Of a stretch of DNA of 64,000 bases, positions 27,831-36,692 are shown in pieces. Both the position numbers and the translations under genes were made by a program. Within the stretch, counting starts at the first letter, position 1; each line of letters opens with the position of its first letter. The DNA lies in the NCBI RefSeq assembly GCF_900547205.1, contig NZ_URFY01000009.1, positions 1-64,000 on the forward strand. The letters are read 5' to 3'. The stretch is from an uncultured Bacteroides sp. (GTDB taxonomy: Bacteria > Bacteroidota > Bacteroidia > Bacteroidales > Bacteroidaceae). The notes under the pieces are model-generated. The model was not told the DNA's origin and ran no database searches. It worked only from the letters and a program-made list of their open reading frames with translations.

Positions 27831-27900
27831 TCTCACGCCTATGAGTATTTTTTCTCATGCCTATGAGTATTTTTTCTCACTGCAATGAGTATTTTTTCTC
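27831..27900. repeat. 22-bp imperfect palindromic repeat array B
   Basis: The word ATGAGTATTTTTT starts at 27841, 27863 and 27885, exactly 22 bp apart. Each is preceded by CTCA so that units carry a CTCAT-type / ATGAG palindromic core plus a T-run. The surrounding 27525-28065 has no gene I can support. Confidence 0.8.
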
Positions 27901-28065
27901 AAAGCAAAAAATATGTTTGAGAAAAACAAGCAGGTAATTCTCTAATTATAAGCAGATAACATCAGGCCACTACTCCCATTTTCTCTAATTTTAAATATCG
28001 AAAATCTGTTTTTGTCCCCAAAATGCCGTTTTTCATCCTTTTTTGGTTCTAACGAACGAAGTAGA

Positions 28066-28962
28066 CTACAAGTTTTTACTATGATGCGCGGCAAACCGCA
28101 TAAATACCTGGGACAGTCCGACTTCCTGCCCTTGCAGTTGCACAAAGTTAAATTCACGCTGCATCGACATTCCTTTTATTTCTATCACACGCAGATTGCC
28201 GGCAACAAGTTCTTTCTGAACCGAACGGATGGAGACGATGCCCATGCAGTCCGTATGCTCAAGGAAAAGTTTTATGCTCTCCGTACTGCCGAGATACAGC
28301 AGGACATTCAGGGAAGATAGTTTCAGATTATGCTGAAGCAAAGCACGCTCGAACACATCCAAAGTGCCCGACCCCCTCTCTCGCAATACTAGCGGGATAT
28401 GGGGTAAATCTTCCGGGGTGATTTCGTCTAGAAGATTGAGTTTGCAATGTGAATGCACCACTGCAACCAATTCGTCTTTCAGGAAGGAAGTATATCTTAA
28501 GTTAGGCAAGCGGAAGATTCCTTCCACCAATCCCAAGTCAATGCGATGTTCCTGCAAGGCAACCTCCACCCCGCGCGAGTTTCCATTAAAAAGAGAAAGG
28601 TTGACCTGTGGAAATTTAGCGATGAAATTTGCCAATAACGGAGGAAGGACATACTGCGCAATCGTAGTGCTGGCCCCGAGTTTCAATTCGCCTATATATT
28701 CATTGTGCAGCAAATGCATCTCATATTCCAGTTGTTTATAGTCGTCGAGCAGCTTTTCACTATGCTTCAGCAATAATTCTCCGGCATCGGTCAGGGAGAT
28801 TTTCCCGCCCTGACGGTCGAACAAACGAGCTTGATAATAAGTTTCAAGCTCCTGAATGTGCTTGGTGATAGCAGGCTGACTGACAAACAGTTCTTGCGAT
28901 GCTTTTGTAAAGCTCAGATTCTTTGCTACACTCTGAAATACTTTTAAACGAAAATCGGACAC
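28066..28962 (-). CDS. LysR-family transcriptional regulator
   Basis: A 298-residue LysR regulator. The winged helix-turn-helix occupies residues 1-60 (FTKASQELFVSQPAITKHIQ) and a periplasmic-binding-protein-like effector domain follows (LKLGASTTIAQYVLPPLLA onwards). The effector pocket region SGTLDVFERAL resembles CysB/CysL-type members, but the effector cannot be assigned. It begins 22 bp downstream of the hypothetical gene at 28985-29572 and may be co-transcribed with it. Confidence 0.93.
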   Translation of the reverse strand: MSDFRLKVFQSVAKNLSFTKASQELFVSQPAITKHIQELETYYQARLFDRQGGKISLTDAGELLLKHSEKLLDDYKQLEYEMHLLHNEYIGELKLGASTTIAQYVLPPLLANFIAKFPQVNLSLFNGNSRGVEVALQEHRIDLGLVEGIFRLPNLRYTSFLKDELVAVVHSHCKLNLLDEITPEDLPHIPLVLRERGSGTLDVFERALLQHNLKLSSLNVLLYLGSTESIKLFLEHTDCMGIVSIRSVQKELVAGNLRVIEIKGMSMQREFNFVQLQGQEVGLSQVFMRFAAHHSKNL

Positions 28963-28984
28963 GGGCTAATTTTTTAATTAATAG

Positions 28985-29572
28985 TTATTCCAATTCTTCA
29001 GCCTTGATACCCAGCGCCTGCATCACCGGAAAGGCTAGCATATCCCATTTATAAGTTACCGGGCTTTCAGGTTCGTTCATCCTGAACTGGATGATTTCTT
29101 TTCCTTTCACTACGTGCAAAGCATCCGTCACCTTCTTCCCGTATTCCTCATTGAAAGAAACAACAATCATCTTTTTTACATCCGCCGAATCGGAGACGAT
29201 GGAGAGTAAATCGAGAAACAAATCTTCGCGCGAAACCATTCCTTCTGACGGTACGCTAGCAAATGAATATTCTCCATAGGGACTCTGAAAAGCTACGCCA
29301 TTCAGTTCTTTCACCAAATCCGCAGGCTGGCAATAGGCAAGCCTACTTGACCCTTTATCGTAAACAAAGAGAAATTGCACCTCATTTTTTCCTTCAGTGA
29401 TTCCTGCATCCAGCATGAGATAAGTAGTCAACATGGAAAGATCGATCTCCTGTAAAGAACGTTGCAACGTCTTTTCAAAGTATCCTTTCATATCGGTAAT
29501 CACAAAATTAAGGAAAGCGGCATCAATCAATGCTACCGTCTCGGAAAGTTTTATTTGGGGTTTATCGTTCAT
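28985..29572 (-). CDS. Hypothetical protein, 195 aa
   Basis: A 195-residue soluble protein with no signal peptide or membrane helix and mixed alpha/beta predicted content. I associate it loosely with a Bacteroides-specific family of unknown function (possibly DUF6621) but cannot confirm this. Clean ATG, full-length frame and close spacing to the LysR gene downstream support a real gene. A near-consensus box (TATCTTTA on the minus strand, about 29600) lies just upstream. Confidence 0.75.
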   Translation of the reverse strand: MNDKPQIKLSETVALIDAAFLNFVITDMKGYFEKTLQRSLQEIDLSMLTTYLMLDAGITEGKNEVQFLFVYDKGSSRLAYCQPADLVKELNGVAFQSPYGEYSFASVPSEGMVSREDLFLDLLSIVSDSADVKKMIVVSFNEEYGKKVTDALHVVKGKEIIQFRMNEPESPVTYKWDMLAFPVMQALGIKAEELE

Positions 29573-29788
29573 ACACCTTATATATTATTACAGCGGATAA
29601 AGATACTACATTACTTTTATTTTTCCTCATTTCGCAGCAAATTCGTCAGTATCTATAGGGCAAAAAAGGTCATTTTGTCCTTCAATTGGCTAGGATTCAT
29701 GCTATTTTGTCATATTTTTCTACTTGGCAAATCTTTTGCGCCCTATTATGTGTTATTAGAAACATGAAAAAGAAAGGAGAACAACTAT

Positions 29789-32377
29789 ATGAACTTTAAC
29801 AATTTTACCATCAAATCTCAAGAAGCGGTGCAGGAGGCTGTCAATCTGGTACAAAGCCGGGGGCAACAAGCCATCGAGCCTGTTCACATCATGCAAGGAG
29901 TGATGAAGGTAGGCGAAAACGTCACTAACTTCATTTTCCAGAAGCTGGGCATGAACGGACAGCAAGTAGCCGTTGTAGTTGACAAACAAGTAGATTCGTT
30001 GCCAAAAGTATCGGGCGGAGAACCGTATCTGAGCCGCGAATCGAATGAAGTGTTGCAAAAGGCAACACAGTACTCAAAAGAAATGGGCGATGAGTTCGTT
30101 TCACTGGAACATATCCTGTTGGCATTGCTCACAGTAAAAAGCACCGTCTCCACCATCCTGAAGGATGCCGGCATGACGGAAAAGGAATTGCGCAATGCCA
30201 TCAGCGAACTAAGAAAAGGAGAAAAAGTAACTTCACAATCAAGCGAAGACACGTATCAGTCTTTGGAGAAATATGCCATCAACCTGAACGAAGCTGCCCG
30301 AAGCGGAAAGCTCGACCCAGTGATAGGACGCGATGAGGAAATCCGCCGGGTGCTTCAGATATTGAGCCGACGCACTAAGAACAATCCAATTCTGATTGGT
30401 GAACCGGGTACGGGTAAGACGGCTATCGTGGAAGGGCTGGCACACCGTATCCTCCGTGGAGACGTGCCCGAAAACCTGAAAAACAAACAGGTGTATTCAT
30501 TGGATATGGGTGCGCTGGTGGCAGGTGCCAAATATAAAGGTGAATTTGAGGAACGTCTGAAATCGGTAGTCAATGAGGTTAAGAAGTCCGAAGGGGACAT
30601 TATTCTTTTTATTGATGAGATTCACACGCTGGTGGGTGCCGGAAAAGGAGAAGGTGCCATGGATGCAGCGAATATTCTGAAACCTGCCTTGGCACGTGGC
30701 GAACTGCGTTCGATTGGTGCTACCACGCTCGATGAATATCAGAAGTATTTCGAGAAAGACAAGGCTTTGGAACGTCGTTTCCAGATTGTACAGGTGGACG
30801 AACCGGATAACCTAAGCACAATTTCCATCCTACGCGGATTGAAGGAGCGCTACGAAAATCACCATCATGTACGTATCAAAGACGATGCGATTATTGCTGC
30901 CGTCGAACTGAGTAGCCGTTACATTACCGATCGCTTCTTGCCCGACAAAGCCATCGACCTGATGGATGAAGCTGCTGCCAAACTGCGTATGGAAGTGGAT
31001 TCTGTTCCTGAAGAATTGGATGAGATTTCCCGCAAAATCAAGCAGTTGGAGATTGAGCGCGAAGCCATCAAACGTGAGAATGATAAACCGAAACTGGAAA
31101 TTATAGGCAAGGAACTTGCCGAACTGAAAGAACAGGAAAAGTCGTTCAATGCGAAATGGCAGAGCGAGAAAACACTGATGGATAAGATTCAGCAAAATAA
31201 GGTTGAAATAGAGAACCTGAAATTTGAAGCTGAAAAAGCGGAACGCGAAGGCGACTACGGAAAGGTGGCCGAAATACGTTACGGTAAACTTCAGGCTCTG
31301 GATCAGGAAATAGAAGATACGCAGAAGAAACTGCGCGATATGCAAGGTGACAAGGCGATGATTAAAGAAGAAGTGGATGCCGAAGATATTGCAGATGTGG
31401 TTTCTCGCTGGACGGGTATTCCGGTGAGCAAAATGATGCAGAGCGAGAAGGACAAGTTACTGCATCTGGAAGATGAACTTCATCAACGAGTGATTGGTCA
31501 AGACGAAGCCATTGAAGCAGTTGCCGATGCAGTGCGCCGCAGCCGTGCCGGATTGCAAGATCCTAAACGTCCGATTGGTTCTTTTATCTTCCTCGGAACT
31601 ACCGGAGTAGGTAAAACAGAACTGGCTAAGGCATTGGCAGAGTTCTTGTTCGACGACGAAACGATGATGACGCGCATTGACATGAGCGAGTATCAGGAGA
31701 AGCATAGCGTTTCACGCCTGGTCGGAGCGCCTCCGGGATACGTGGGATATGACGAAGGTGGTCAGTTGACAGAAGCTATTCGACGGAAACCTTATTCTGT
31801 TGTCTTGTTCGATGAAATAGAAAAAGCGCATCCGGATGTGTTCAATATCTTGCTGCAAGTGCTCGACGACGGACGACTGACGGATAACAAAGGAAGAGTG
31901 GTGAACTTCAAGAATACCATCATCATCATGACTTCAAATATGGGAAGTTCCTATATACAAAGCCAAATGGAGAAACTGAATGGTTCAAACAAGGATGAAG
32001 TGATTGAAGAGACGAAGAAGGAAGTGATGAATATGCTGAAAAAGACCATTCGTCCGGAGTTCCTGAATCGTATTGACGAAACGATAATGTTCCTGCCGCT
32101 GACAGAAAAGGAAATCAGGCAGATTGTTCTCCTGCAAATCAAGGGAGTACAGAAAATGCTTGCTGAAAATGGTGTGCAACTGGAACTGACAGAGGATGCT
32201 TTAAATTTCTTATCTCAAGTGGGATACGATCCGGAGTTCGGAGCACGTCCGGTGAAGAGAGCTATTCAGAGATACTTGCTGAACGACTTATCAAAGAAGT
32301 TATTGTCTCAGGAGGTAGACCGAAGTAAAGCGATTATTGTAGATGCTGCCGGAGACGGATTAGCATTCAGAAATTAA
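29789..32377 (+). CDS. clpB: ATP-dependent disaggregase ClpB
   Basis: An 862-residue Hsp100 chaperone that extracts and refolds aggregated proteins with DnaK. The Clp N-terminal double repeat (about 1-150) is followed by AAA domain 1 (Walker A GEPGTGKT, Walker B ILFIDEIH), the long coiled-coil middle domain (about 400-525) typical of ClpB and absent from ClpA, then AAA domain 2 (Walker A GTTGVGKT, Walker B VLFDEIEKAHPD) and the C-terminal domain. Start at 29789 is preceded by an AAAGGAGA ribosome site. Single-gene unit ended by the hairpin at 32394. No clear -7 box was found upstream. Confidence 0.97.
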   Translation: MNFNNFTIKSQEAVQEAVNLVQSRGQQAIEPVHIMQGVMKVGENVTNFIFQKLGMNGQQVAVVVDKQVDSLPKVSGGEPYLSRESNEVLQKATQYSKEMGDEFVSLEHILLALLTVKSTVSTILKDAGMTEKELRNAISELRKGEKVTSQSSEDTYQSLEKYAINLNEAARSGKLDPVIGRDEEIRRVLQILSRRTKNNPILIGEPGTGKTAIVEGLAHRILRGDVPENLKNKQVYSLDMGALVAGAKYKGEFEERLKSVVNEVKKSEGDIILFIDEIHTLVGAGKGEGAMDAANILKPALARGELRSIGATTLDEYQKYFEKDKALERRFQIVQVDEPDNLSTISILRGLKERYENHHHVRIKDDAIIAAVELSSRYITDRFLPDKAIDLMDEAAAKLRMEVDSVPEELDEISRKIKQLEIEREAIKRENDKPKLEIIGKELAELKEQEKSFNAKWQSEKTLMDKIQQNKVEIENLKFEAEKAEREGDYGKVAEIRYGKLQALDQEIEDTQKKLRDMQGDKAMIKEEVDAEDIADVVSRWTGIPVSKMMQSEKDKLLHLEDELHQRVIGQDEAIEAVADAVRRSRAGLQDPKRPIGSFIFLGTTGVGKTELAKALAEFLFDDETMMTRIDMSEYQEKHSVSRLVGAPPGYVGYDEGGQLTEAIRRKPYSVVLFDEIEKAHPDVFNILLQVLDDGRLTDNKGRVVNFKNTIIIMTSNMGSSYIQSQMEKLNGSNKDEVIEETKKEVMNMLKKTIRPEFLNRIDETIMFLPLTEKEIRQIVLLQIKGVQKMLAENGVQLELTEDALNFLSQVGYDPEFGARPVKRAIQRYLLNDLSKKLLSQEVDRSKAIIVDAAGDGLAFRN

Positions 32378-32393
32378 AATTGTTTTTTCTTAG

Positions 32394-32430
32394 GAGGGTG
32401 TGCCAAAGGGATGACACACCCTCTTATATT
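32394..32430 (+). terminator. clpB terminator
   Basis: Stem GAGGGTGTG (32394-32402) / CACACCCTC (32415-32423) followed by TTATATTT. The convergent small gene stops at 32424, immediately at the hairpin. Confidence 0.8.
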
Positions 32431-32672
32431 TCTGAATATACAATCTTTCTCACCTCAGGCTGGCAATTGGGATGACTCATTACTAGAACGTAAGTATCAT
32501 ATTTTGAAATCATCAAGGTGAGTGACGGCAATGCGAATTGAGTCTTTTCCTTCAATTCTCCCTGCGAATCATACAAGAACACCATAGTACCTGCCAACAA
32601 ACCGATCAGGCATATTGTCCCTTTTTCATTGTCCAAATGGACTTTTACCTCTTTATTTGTAATTGTTTCCAT
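32424..32672 (-). CDS. Small hypothetical protein, 82 aa
   Basis: An 82-residue protein without signal peptide or membrane helix. It is strand-rich (KVHLDNEKGTICLIGLLAG, FLYDSQGEL, YDTYVLVM), suggesting a small beta-sandwich like the C-terminal region of DUF3244-type proteins. It is convergent with clpB. I do not recognise a specific family. A short but continuous frame with an ATG supports it moderately. Confidence 0.55.
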   Translation of the reverse strand: METITNKEVKVHLDNEKGTICLIGLLAGTMVFLYDSQGELKEKTQFALPSLTLMISKYDTYVLVMSHPNCQPEVRKIVYSEI

Positions 32673-32718
32673 ACCCTGCTACTTCAAACCTCCCGCTCCC
32701 TCAGAAGGATTTTATTAT

Positions 32719-32964
32719 AAAAAAAGCGTGGGAACTGCTGTAAATTATCATACTTGAGGCTCTGGACTGCCGCTATTCAAATAATGTACAACAACCCACG
32801 CTCAACACTATATATTTGCATATACAGCAGAGCATGAGCGTTTGATCATTATTCTTGAATAGCGTGAAATTGTCCAGATTTCAAGTATCGAATAATATTT
32901 TAACGCTTTTGTTCTCTATTTCTTTATTTATCCACCTCCGACACCTCGAAGAACAGTGAACAGC
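32719..32964 (-). ncRNA. Predicted rod-like structured RNA, candidate 6S RNA
   Basis: A promoter box TATCTTTG lies on the minus strand at 32967-32974, predicting a start near 32964, and the transcript would end at CCCACGC plus a T-run (32719-32725). In between, a chain of complementary segments folds the RNA back on itself: 32750-32757 with 32881-32888, 32761-32767 with 32872-32878, 32771-32780 with 32855-32864, 32780-32786 with 32847-32853, and 32798-32804 with 32835-32841, separated by small internal loops. GCTGT at the 5' end can pair with ACAGC near the 3' end. No reading frame of note occurs. Length (about 245 nt) and rod shape resemble 6S RNA, but no conserved 6S sequence was confirmed. 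An alternative 3' hairpin uses 32726-32732 and 32795-32801. Confidence 0.72.
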
Positions 32965-32966
32965 AG

Positions 32967-32974
32967 CAAAGATA
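32967..32974 (-). promoter_or_regulatory. -7 box of the structured RNA
   Basis: TATCTTTG on the minus strand, with the RNA 5' end predicted 3 nt downstream. No protein gene starts within 290 bp, which is why a non-coding transcript is inferred. Confidence 0.65.
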
Positions 32975-33074
32975 CGTAAAAAATTATAGTTTCTTTAAAC
33001 CGGATGCCTTAAAAATTCATGCAAATATAAGATAGTTTAAAGAACACTAAAAGCTACTATTTGTTTAGAACACC

Positions 33075-33127
33075 TGACAAAAAGAAAGCGTGGCAATCAT
33101 CTTGCTGATGATTACCACGCTTTCTTT
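33075..33127 (-). terminator. Terminator of the coaE/DUF5606 unit
   Basis: A 21-bp stem with one mismatch (33081-33101 with 33107-33127) and a 5-nt loop. On the minus strand it is followed by TTTTT. It lies 19 bp after the stop of the 33146-33577 gene. Confidence 0.9.
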
Positions 33128-33145
33128 ATAAATCTTTAAAACGGA

Positions 33146-33577
33146 TTATTCCGCTTCCTTTTCTTCTTCTTTTGCTCCTTCTTCAGATTTAAACTCGGTG
33201 ATTCCATTAGAAATCAGAATGTTATACCAAGTAATCAGTTTCTTGATATCTGCCACATACACCCTCTCACGATCAAAATCGGGCAGTACTTCTGCCAGAT
33301 ATTCACGGAGTTGCTCAGGAGTAGCTTTCTTCGGATCAATTGAGGCTGATGCCGAATTTTCCTTTTCTTTCATTGACTCAAGCACATCACACAAAGGAAC
33401 TTCAGCGTCGTCCGTATACATTGCTATATCTGCCAAAGAAATGATTTTTTCATTGCCATAGGCTGGGGAACGTTTCTTTTCAGCATTGATTGATTCTACA
33501 ATCAACATATTTTTTCCTTGAGAAACAAGTTTGTATAATCCCGGTTTACCGGAGATAGACAAGATAGTCTTCAACAT
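33146..33577 (-). CDS. DUF5606-like conserved protein, 143 aa
   Basis: A 143-residue cytoplasmic protein. It opens with MLKTILSISGKPGLYKLVSQ, which I associate from memory with DUF5606 of Bacteroidetes, and ends with an acidic tail (EEGAKEEEKEAE). The fold of the first 70 residues looks like a small beta barrel. It follows coaE by 24 bp and also has its own -7 box inside the end of coaE (33618-33625). Function unknown. Confidence 0.85.
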   Translation of the reverse strand: MLKTILSISGKPGLYKLVSQGKNMLIVESINAEKKRSPAYGNEKIISLADIAMYTDDAEVPLCDVLESMKEKENSASASIDPKKATPEQLREYLAEVLPDFDRERVYVADIKKLITWYNILISNGITEFKSEEGAKEEEKEAE

Positions 33578-33601
33578 AGTATATATCCTTTAGTTTATTA
33601 A

Positions 33602-34216
33602 TTATTTTTTTGCGGAGCAAAGGTAATGATTATTTTTAGATACCAAAGAAATTAGTTTCAAAACCTGTGGAATTATAGGTGTTTCGTCATCATTGACAAT
33701 CACAAAATCGGCATGGTTTCGTTTAGTCTCATCACTCATCTGTGCCTCAATACGTTTCATTACCAGCTCTTTCGTTGAGCAGTCACGTCTCACTGCCCGC
33801 GCCACTCTTACTTCCAAAGGAGCATATACCATCACAAGGAAATCGACTTCGTCTCTAAAACCTGATTCAATCAGTATGGCAGATTCCATACCTACCAACT
33901 GTCCGCTTTCAAAGCAGGAGGCCCATCGGCGAAAATCTTCTTTCACACGGGGATGAATAATTCCGTTCACATCTTTTATATGGTCGGGATACCCAAACAT
34001 GTAGGAAGCTAATAAAGAACGATTCAACTCTCCACTCTTAAAAACTTCCTGACCGACCAAAGCACACAGTTCCTTGCGAATCACTTCATCCGTATGGGTG
34101 ATTCGCTTCGCCTCTATATCCGAAACGTAAACGGGAATTCCCATCATCTCCAACAATCTGGAGACAACGCTTTTTCCACTACCGATACCGCCAGTAATAC
34201 CTATCTTAATCGACAT
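33602..34216 (-). CDS. coaE: Dephospho-CoA kinase
   Basis: A 204-residue P-loop kinase that phosphorylates the 3'-hydroxyl of dephospho-CoA, the last step of CoA synthesis. The Walker A is GITGGIGSGKS (about 6-16), with the CoE lid and CoA-binding residues in the middle (RVARAVRRDCSTKE). Length is standard. Its ATG lies 11 bp inside the upstream ybbR-like gene, so translation is probably coupled. Part of the nusB-yajC-ybbR-coaE operon. Confidence 0.95.
   Translation of the reverse strand: MSIKIGITGGIGSGKSVVSRLLEMMGIPVYVSDIEAKRITHTDEVIRKELCALVGQEVFKSGELNRSLLASYMFGYPDHIKDVNGIIHPRVKEDFRRWASCFESGQLVGMESAILIESGFRDEVDFLVMVYAPLEVRVARAVRRDCSTKELVMKRIEAQMSDETKRNHADFVIVNDDETPIIPQVLKLISLVSKNNHYLCSAKK
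33618..33625 (-). promoter_or_regulatory. -7 box inside the 3' end of coaE
   Basis: TACCTTTG on the minus strand. The predicted start near 33615 gives a 38-nt leader for the DUF5606-like gene, so that gene can be transcribed apart from the operon. Confidence 0.55.
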
Positions 34217-35225
34217 TTGGAGTCACTTGCTCTATTAAAAAATCAACTTGTTCGGGCACTATACGAATTTGGCTAATCCCGCTAGGATATGACTTCAATT
34301 TCACCGTATACTTGTCTGAACCTAACTTCAACAGTTCCTCATAGGAGACATTTATCAAGAAATCACTAGCCTTTATACTACGGAAACGCTTCAAACCAAC
34401 CTGAAAGGTGATCTGAACTTTTGAAGGAAATGCGCGCAACACTTTATCTGCCGGAAAATTGATTCCATACAACGGCACTTCCACCGTTTTCTCCGTATAT
34501 ATATCTACAGGAAATGTCATCTCAACCGAGCCCGGCACAAACTTGGCCCCTCTCACTGAAGCAAGTGGTATGCGCCGGCGTGTGGTATCCGAAATATTCT
34601 CCAGCTCGATCTTCTGTGTATAAGCAGTCTTTATCGTATCCAATATTCCTGCCGGAGCATACACTAACACAGAATCCGGCTTATAAATAGTGTCCGAAAC
34701 ATAATACTGAATCGCTGCCGACACTTTACCCTGAAAATGAACAGGCACTAATTTGGATTTCCCCTCGGAATAAATATAATCCAATGTATCCGGCTTTATA
34801 GAAAGTATCCTGGATGAAGCATTCAACTGGCTGAATATCTTTTTCTCAAACTCAGATGCATAGATTTTCACATGATTATCTTTCCCCTGATAATCTTCAA
34901 AACTGAGATTCACCGGAAAGAAACTTTTCCCCAACATATAATTGAGAAGCACTGTCCCTTTATCCTTTACCCGTACACGAAGTTCGGAAGGAGGCTCCGA
35001 GGTGAGCACCACATTATTGGGAACGTCTTTGATTCGCACCGGGATAGTAAATTCTGCTTCATAGTCATTATTGAGTGTCTGAAGCAACCAGAATCCGCCA
35101 GCTATCAGGAAGAAAAACAAAAAAATTAAGAACTCCCTACTCTTAGCACTGAGCAGGAAATCCTTAATTCTCTTGGATAATTTCAAATATGTATGCCTTA
35201 TTTTCCTACGATCGAACATAGGCAT
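34206..35225 (-). CDS. YbbR-like domain protein (CdaR-like)
   Basis: A 339-residue protein with one N-terminal membrane helix (about 28-48, FLIFLFFFLIAGGFWLLQ) and a periplasmic region of repeated YbbR-type beta domains (for example TIPVRIKDVPNNVVL, and VEVPLYGINFPADKV). In Firmicutes YbbR/CdaR regulates the diadenylate cyclase CdaA; no cyclase is adjacent here, so that role is not implied. It lies between yajC (6 bp) and coaE (overlap), an order I recall as common in Bacteroidetes. Confidence 0.85.
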   Translation of the reverse strand: MPMFDRRKIRHTYLKLSKRIKDFLLSAKSREFLIFLFFFLIAGGFWLLQTLNNDYEAEFTIPVRIKDVPNNVVLTSEPPSELRVRVKDKGTVLLNYMLGKSFFPVNLSFEDYQGKDNHVKIYASEFEKKIFSQLNASSRILSIKPDTLDYIYSEGKSKLVPVHFQGKVSAAIQYYVSDTIYKPDSVLVYAPAGILDTIKTAYTQKIELENISDTTRRRIPLASVRGAKFVPGSVEMTFPVDIYTEKTVEVPLYGINFPADKVLRAFPSKVQITFQVGLKRFRSIKASDFLINVSYEELLKLGSDKYTVKLKSYPSGISQIRIVPEQVDFLIEQVTPNVD

Positions 35226-35231
35226 ATCGAT

Positions 35232-35558
35232 TTACTTAGACTGCGTGTTAGCAGCAGCCGAAGCATCAGCGAAAACTGAATTTTTATCTATCTTAATCCT
35301 TACGTTAGAAGCAATCTCAAGTACAAGATAATCGTCATTAATCTCTTTGATTGTACCATGGATACCACCGGCAGTAATCACCTGCTGGTTTACCTGAAGA
35401 GATTTACGGAAATTAGCAATTTCTTTCTGCTTCTTATTTTGAGGGCGGATCATAAAGAAATACATGATAACAAACATAGCTATCAGCATGATCCACATCA
35501 TACTTCCACCTCCGGCCGCACCAGCGGGAGCTTGCAATAATACTGTCAATAAGTTCAT
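35232..35558 (-). CDS. yajC: Preprotein translocase subunit YajC
   Basis: A 108-residue inner-membrane protein associated with SecDF. A glycine-rich start precedes the single membrane helix (MMWIMLIAMFVIMYFFMI, about 20-37), then the family signature RPQNKKQKE and ITAGGIHGTIKEINDDYLVLEIA. Positioned between nusB and the YbbR-like gene. Confidence 0.95.
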   Translation of the reverse strand: MNLLTVLLQAPAGAAGGGSMMWIMLIAMFVIMYFFMIRPQNKKQKEIANFRKSLQVNQQVITAGGIHGTIKEINDDYLVLEIASNVRIKIDKNSVFADASAAANTQSK

Positions 35559-35597
35559 AAATAATAAGTTTTAGTTTCTATTATATGGACAAAGGTA

Positions 35598-36524
35598 TTA
35601 GTTTTTAGTCAACTTACCTTCTTTTTTTAATTGATTAACTATTCCATCCAATGTTCCGTTGATAAAACCACCACTCTTAGTAGTGCTATACAACTTCGCA
35701 ATCTCGACGTATTCGTTTAACGAAACACTGACCGGAATGTTCGGGAAACTTAAAATTTCCGCCAAAGCTGTCTGCATAATGATAACATCCATATATGCAA
35801 TGCGGTCCAATTCCCAGTTCTTCGTATTCTCGCTCACGAGGTGACGATAATAGTCTGAATTTAAAATGGTACGGCGGAACAAACGGCGTGCAAACTCCTG
35901 ATCTTCGTCATCTTTAAATTCCGGAAGCAATTCCTGATTGGCCCCCTTCTTTTCTTCAAAGCGTTTGATGGTTTTCAATACGAATGTATCAACGATTTCT
36001 TTATCGTCGTTCCAATACAAGCTCTGGTCTTCCAACACTTGGTCGAGAGAGTCGTTATTAAAGATATAGGTTTTATAGAGTTTTCTCCATAATTCGCGGT
36101 CAGCTTCATAAGAGTTATCGTCGGCTGCCATATAGTCTTTATAAATATCCGACCCTACTATTTTCTCGTAGAGTTCCTTCACAAAGTCCTGATCGTTACT
36201 CCAGGTTCTTTTCTGGTTGGCTATAAACTCGGATAATTGTTTGTTGACTTCCAACTGTGCAATGAATTTGTTCTCCACAAACCGCTTGTTGGGGAACAAC
36301 TCTTCTTTTGTAGGTGCTAGTTTTGCTTTTGACGCGTCAATGCGTTTTTGTGCATACTCTGTCAATGCTATCATCAGCATCAGCAAATAATTGTAAAGGT
36401 CATACGCCTTCGAAAGACTAAAGAATAACTCTTTCTCCGCTGAGTCTAGATTTTTGCTGCCATTCTGATAATAGGCATATACTATCTGTATAATCTTAAG
36501 ACGAATAAGAACTCTGTTGATCAT
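35598..36524 (-). CDS. nusB: Transcription antitermination factor NusB (long form)
   Basis: A 308-residue NusB. The N-terminal NusB opening (MINRVLIRLKIIQIVYAYYQ) and the C-terminal block (YMDVIIMQTALAEILSFPNIPVSVSLNEYVEIAKLYSTTKSGGFINGTLDG) are clear. Between them lies a helical insertion that makes it about twice the E. coli length, as usual in Bacteroidetes. It binds boxA RNA with NusE during rRNA transcription. First gene of the operon, with a -7 box at 36556-36563. Confidence 0.93.
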   Translation of the reverse strand: MINRVLIRLKIIQIVYAYYQNGSKNLDSAEKELFFSLSKAYDLYNYLLMLMIALTEYAQKRIDASKAKLAPTKEELFPNKRFVENKFIAQLEVNKQLSEFIANQKRTWSNDQDFVKELYEKIVGSDIYKDYMAADDNSYEADRELWRKLYKTYIFNNDSLDQVLEDQSLYWNDDKEIVDTFVLKTIKRFEEKKGANQELLPEFKDDEDQEFARRLFRRTILNSDYYRHLVSENTKNWELDRIAYMDVIIMQTALAEILSFPNIPVSVSLNEYVEIAKLYSTTKSGGFINGTLDGIVNQLKKEGKLTKN

Positions 36525-36555
36525 AATTCAATTTAATACTGTTGTTATCGAACTG

Positions 36556-36563
36556 CAAAAGTA
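36556..36563 (-). promoter_or_regulatory. -7 box of the nusB operon
   Basis: TACTTTTG on the minus strand, predicting a start near 36553 and a leader of about 29 nt. Confidence 0.6.
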
Positions 36564-36692
36564 GATATTTTTAATGAGTTTCCACAAATAAATCACATTT
36601 TTTAATGCAGTATTTCATTCTCTGCGCTTTTTCTTTTGACAGTTTAAAAAAAATATCCAATTTTGGGGCCGATTATAAACGGACCGTAAGAT

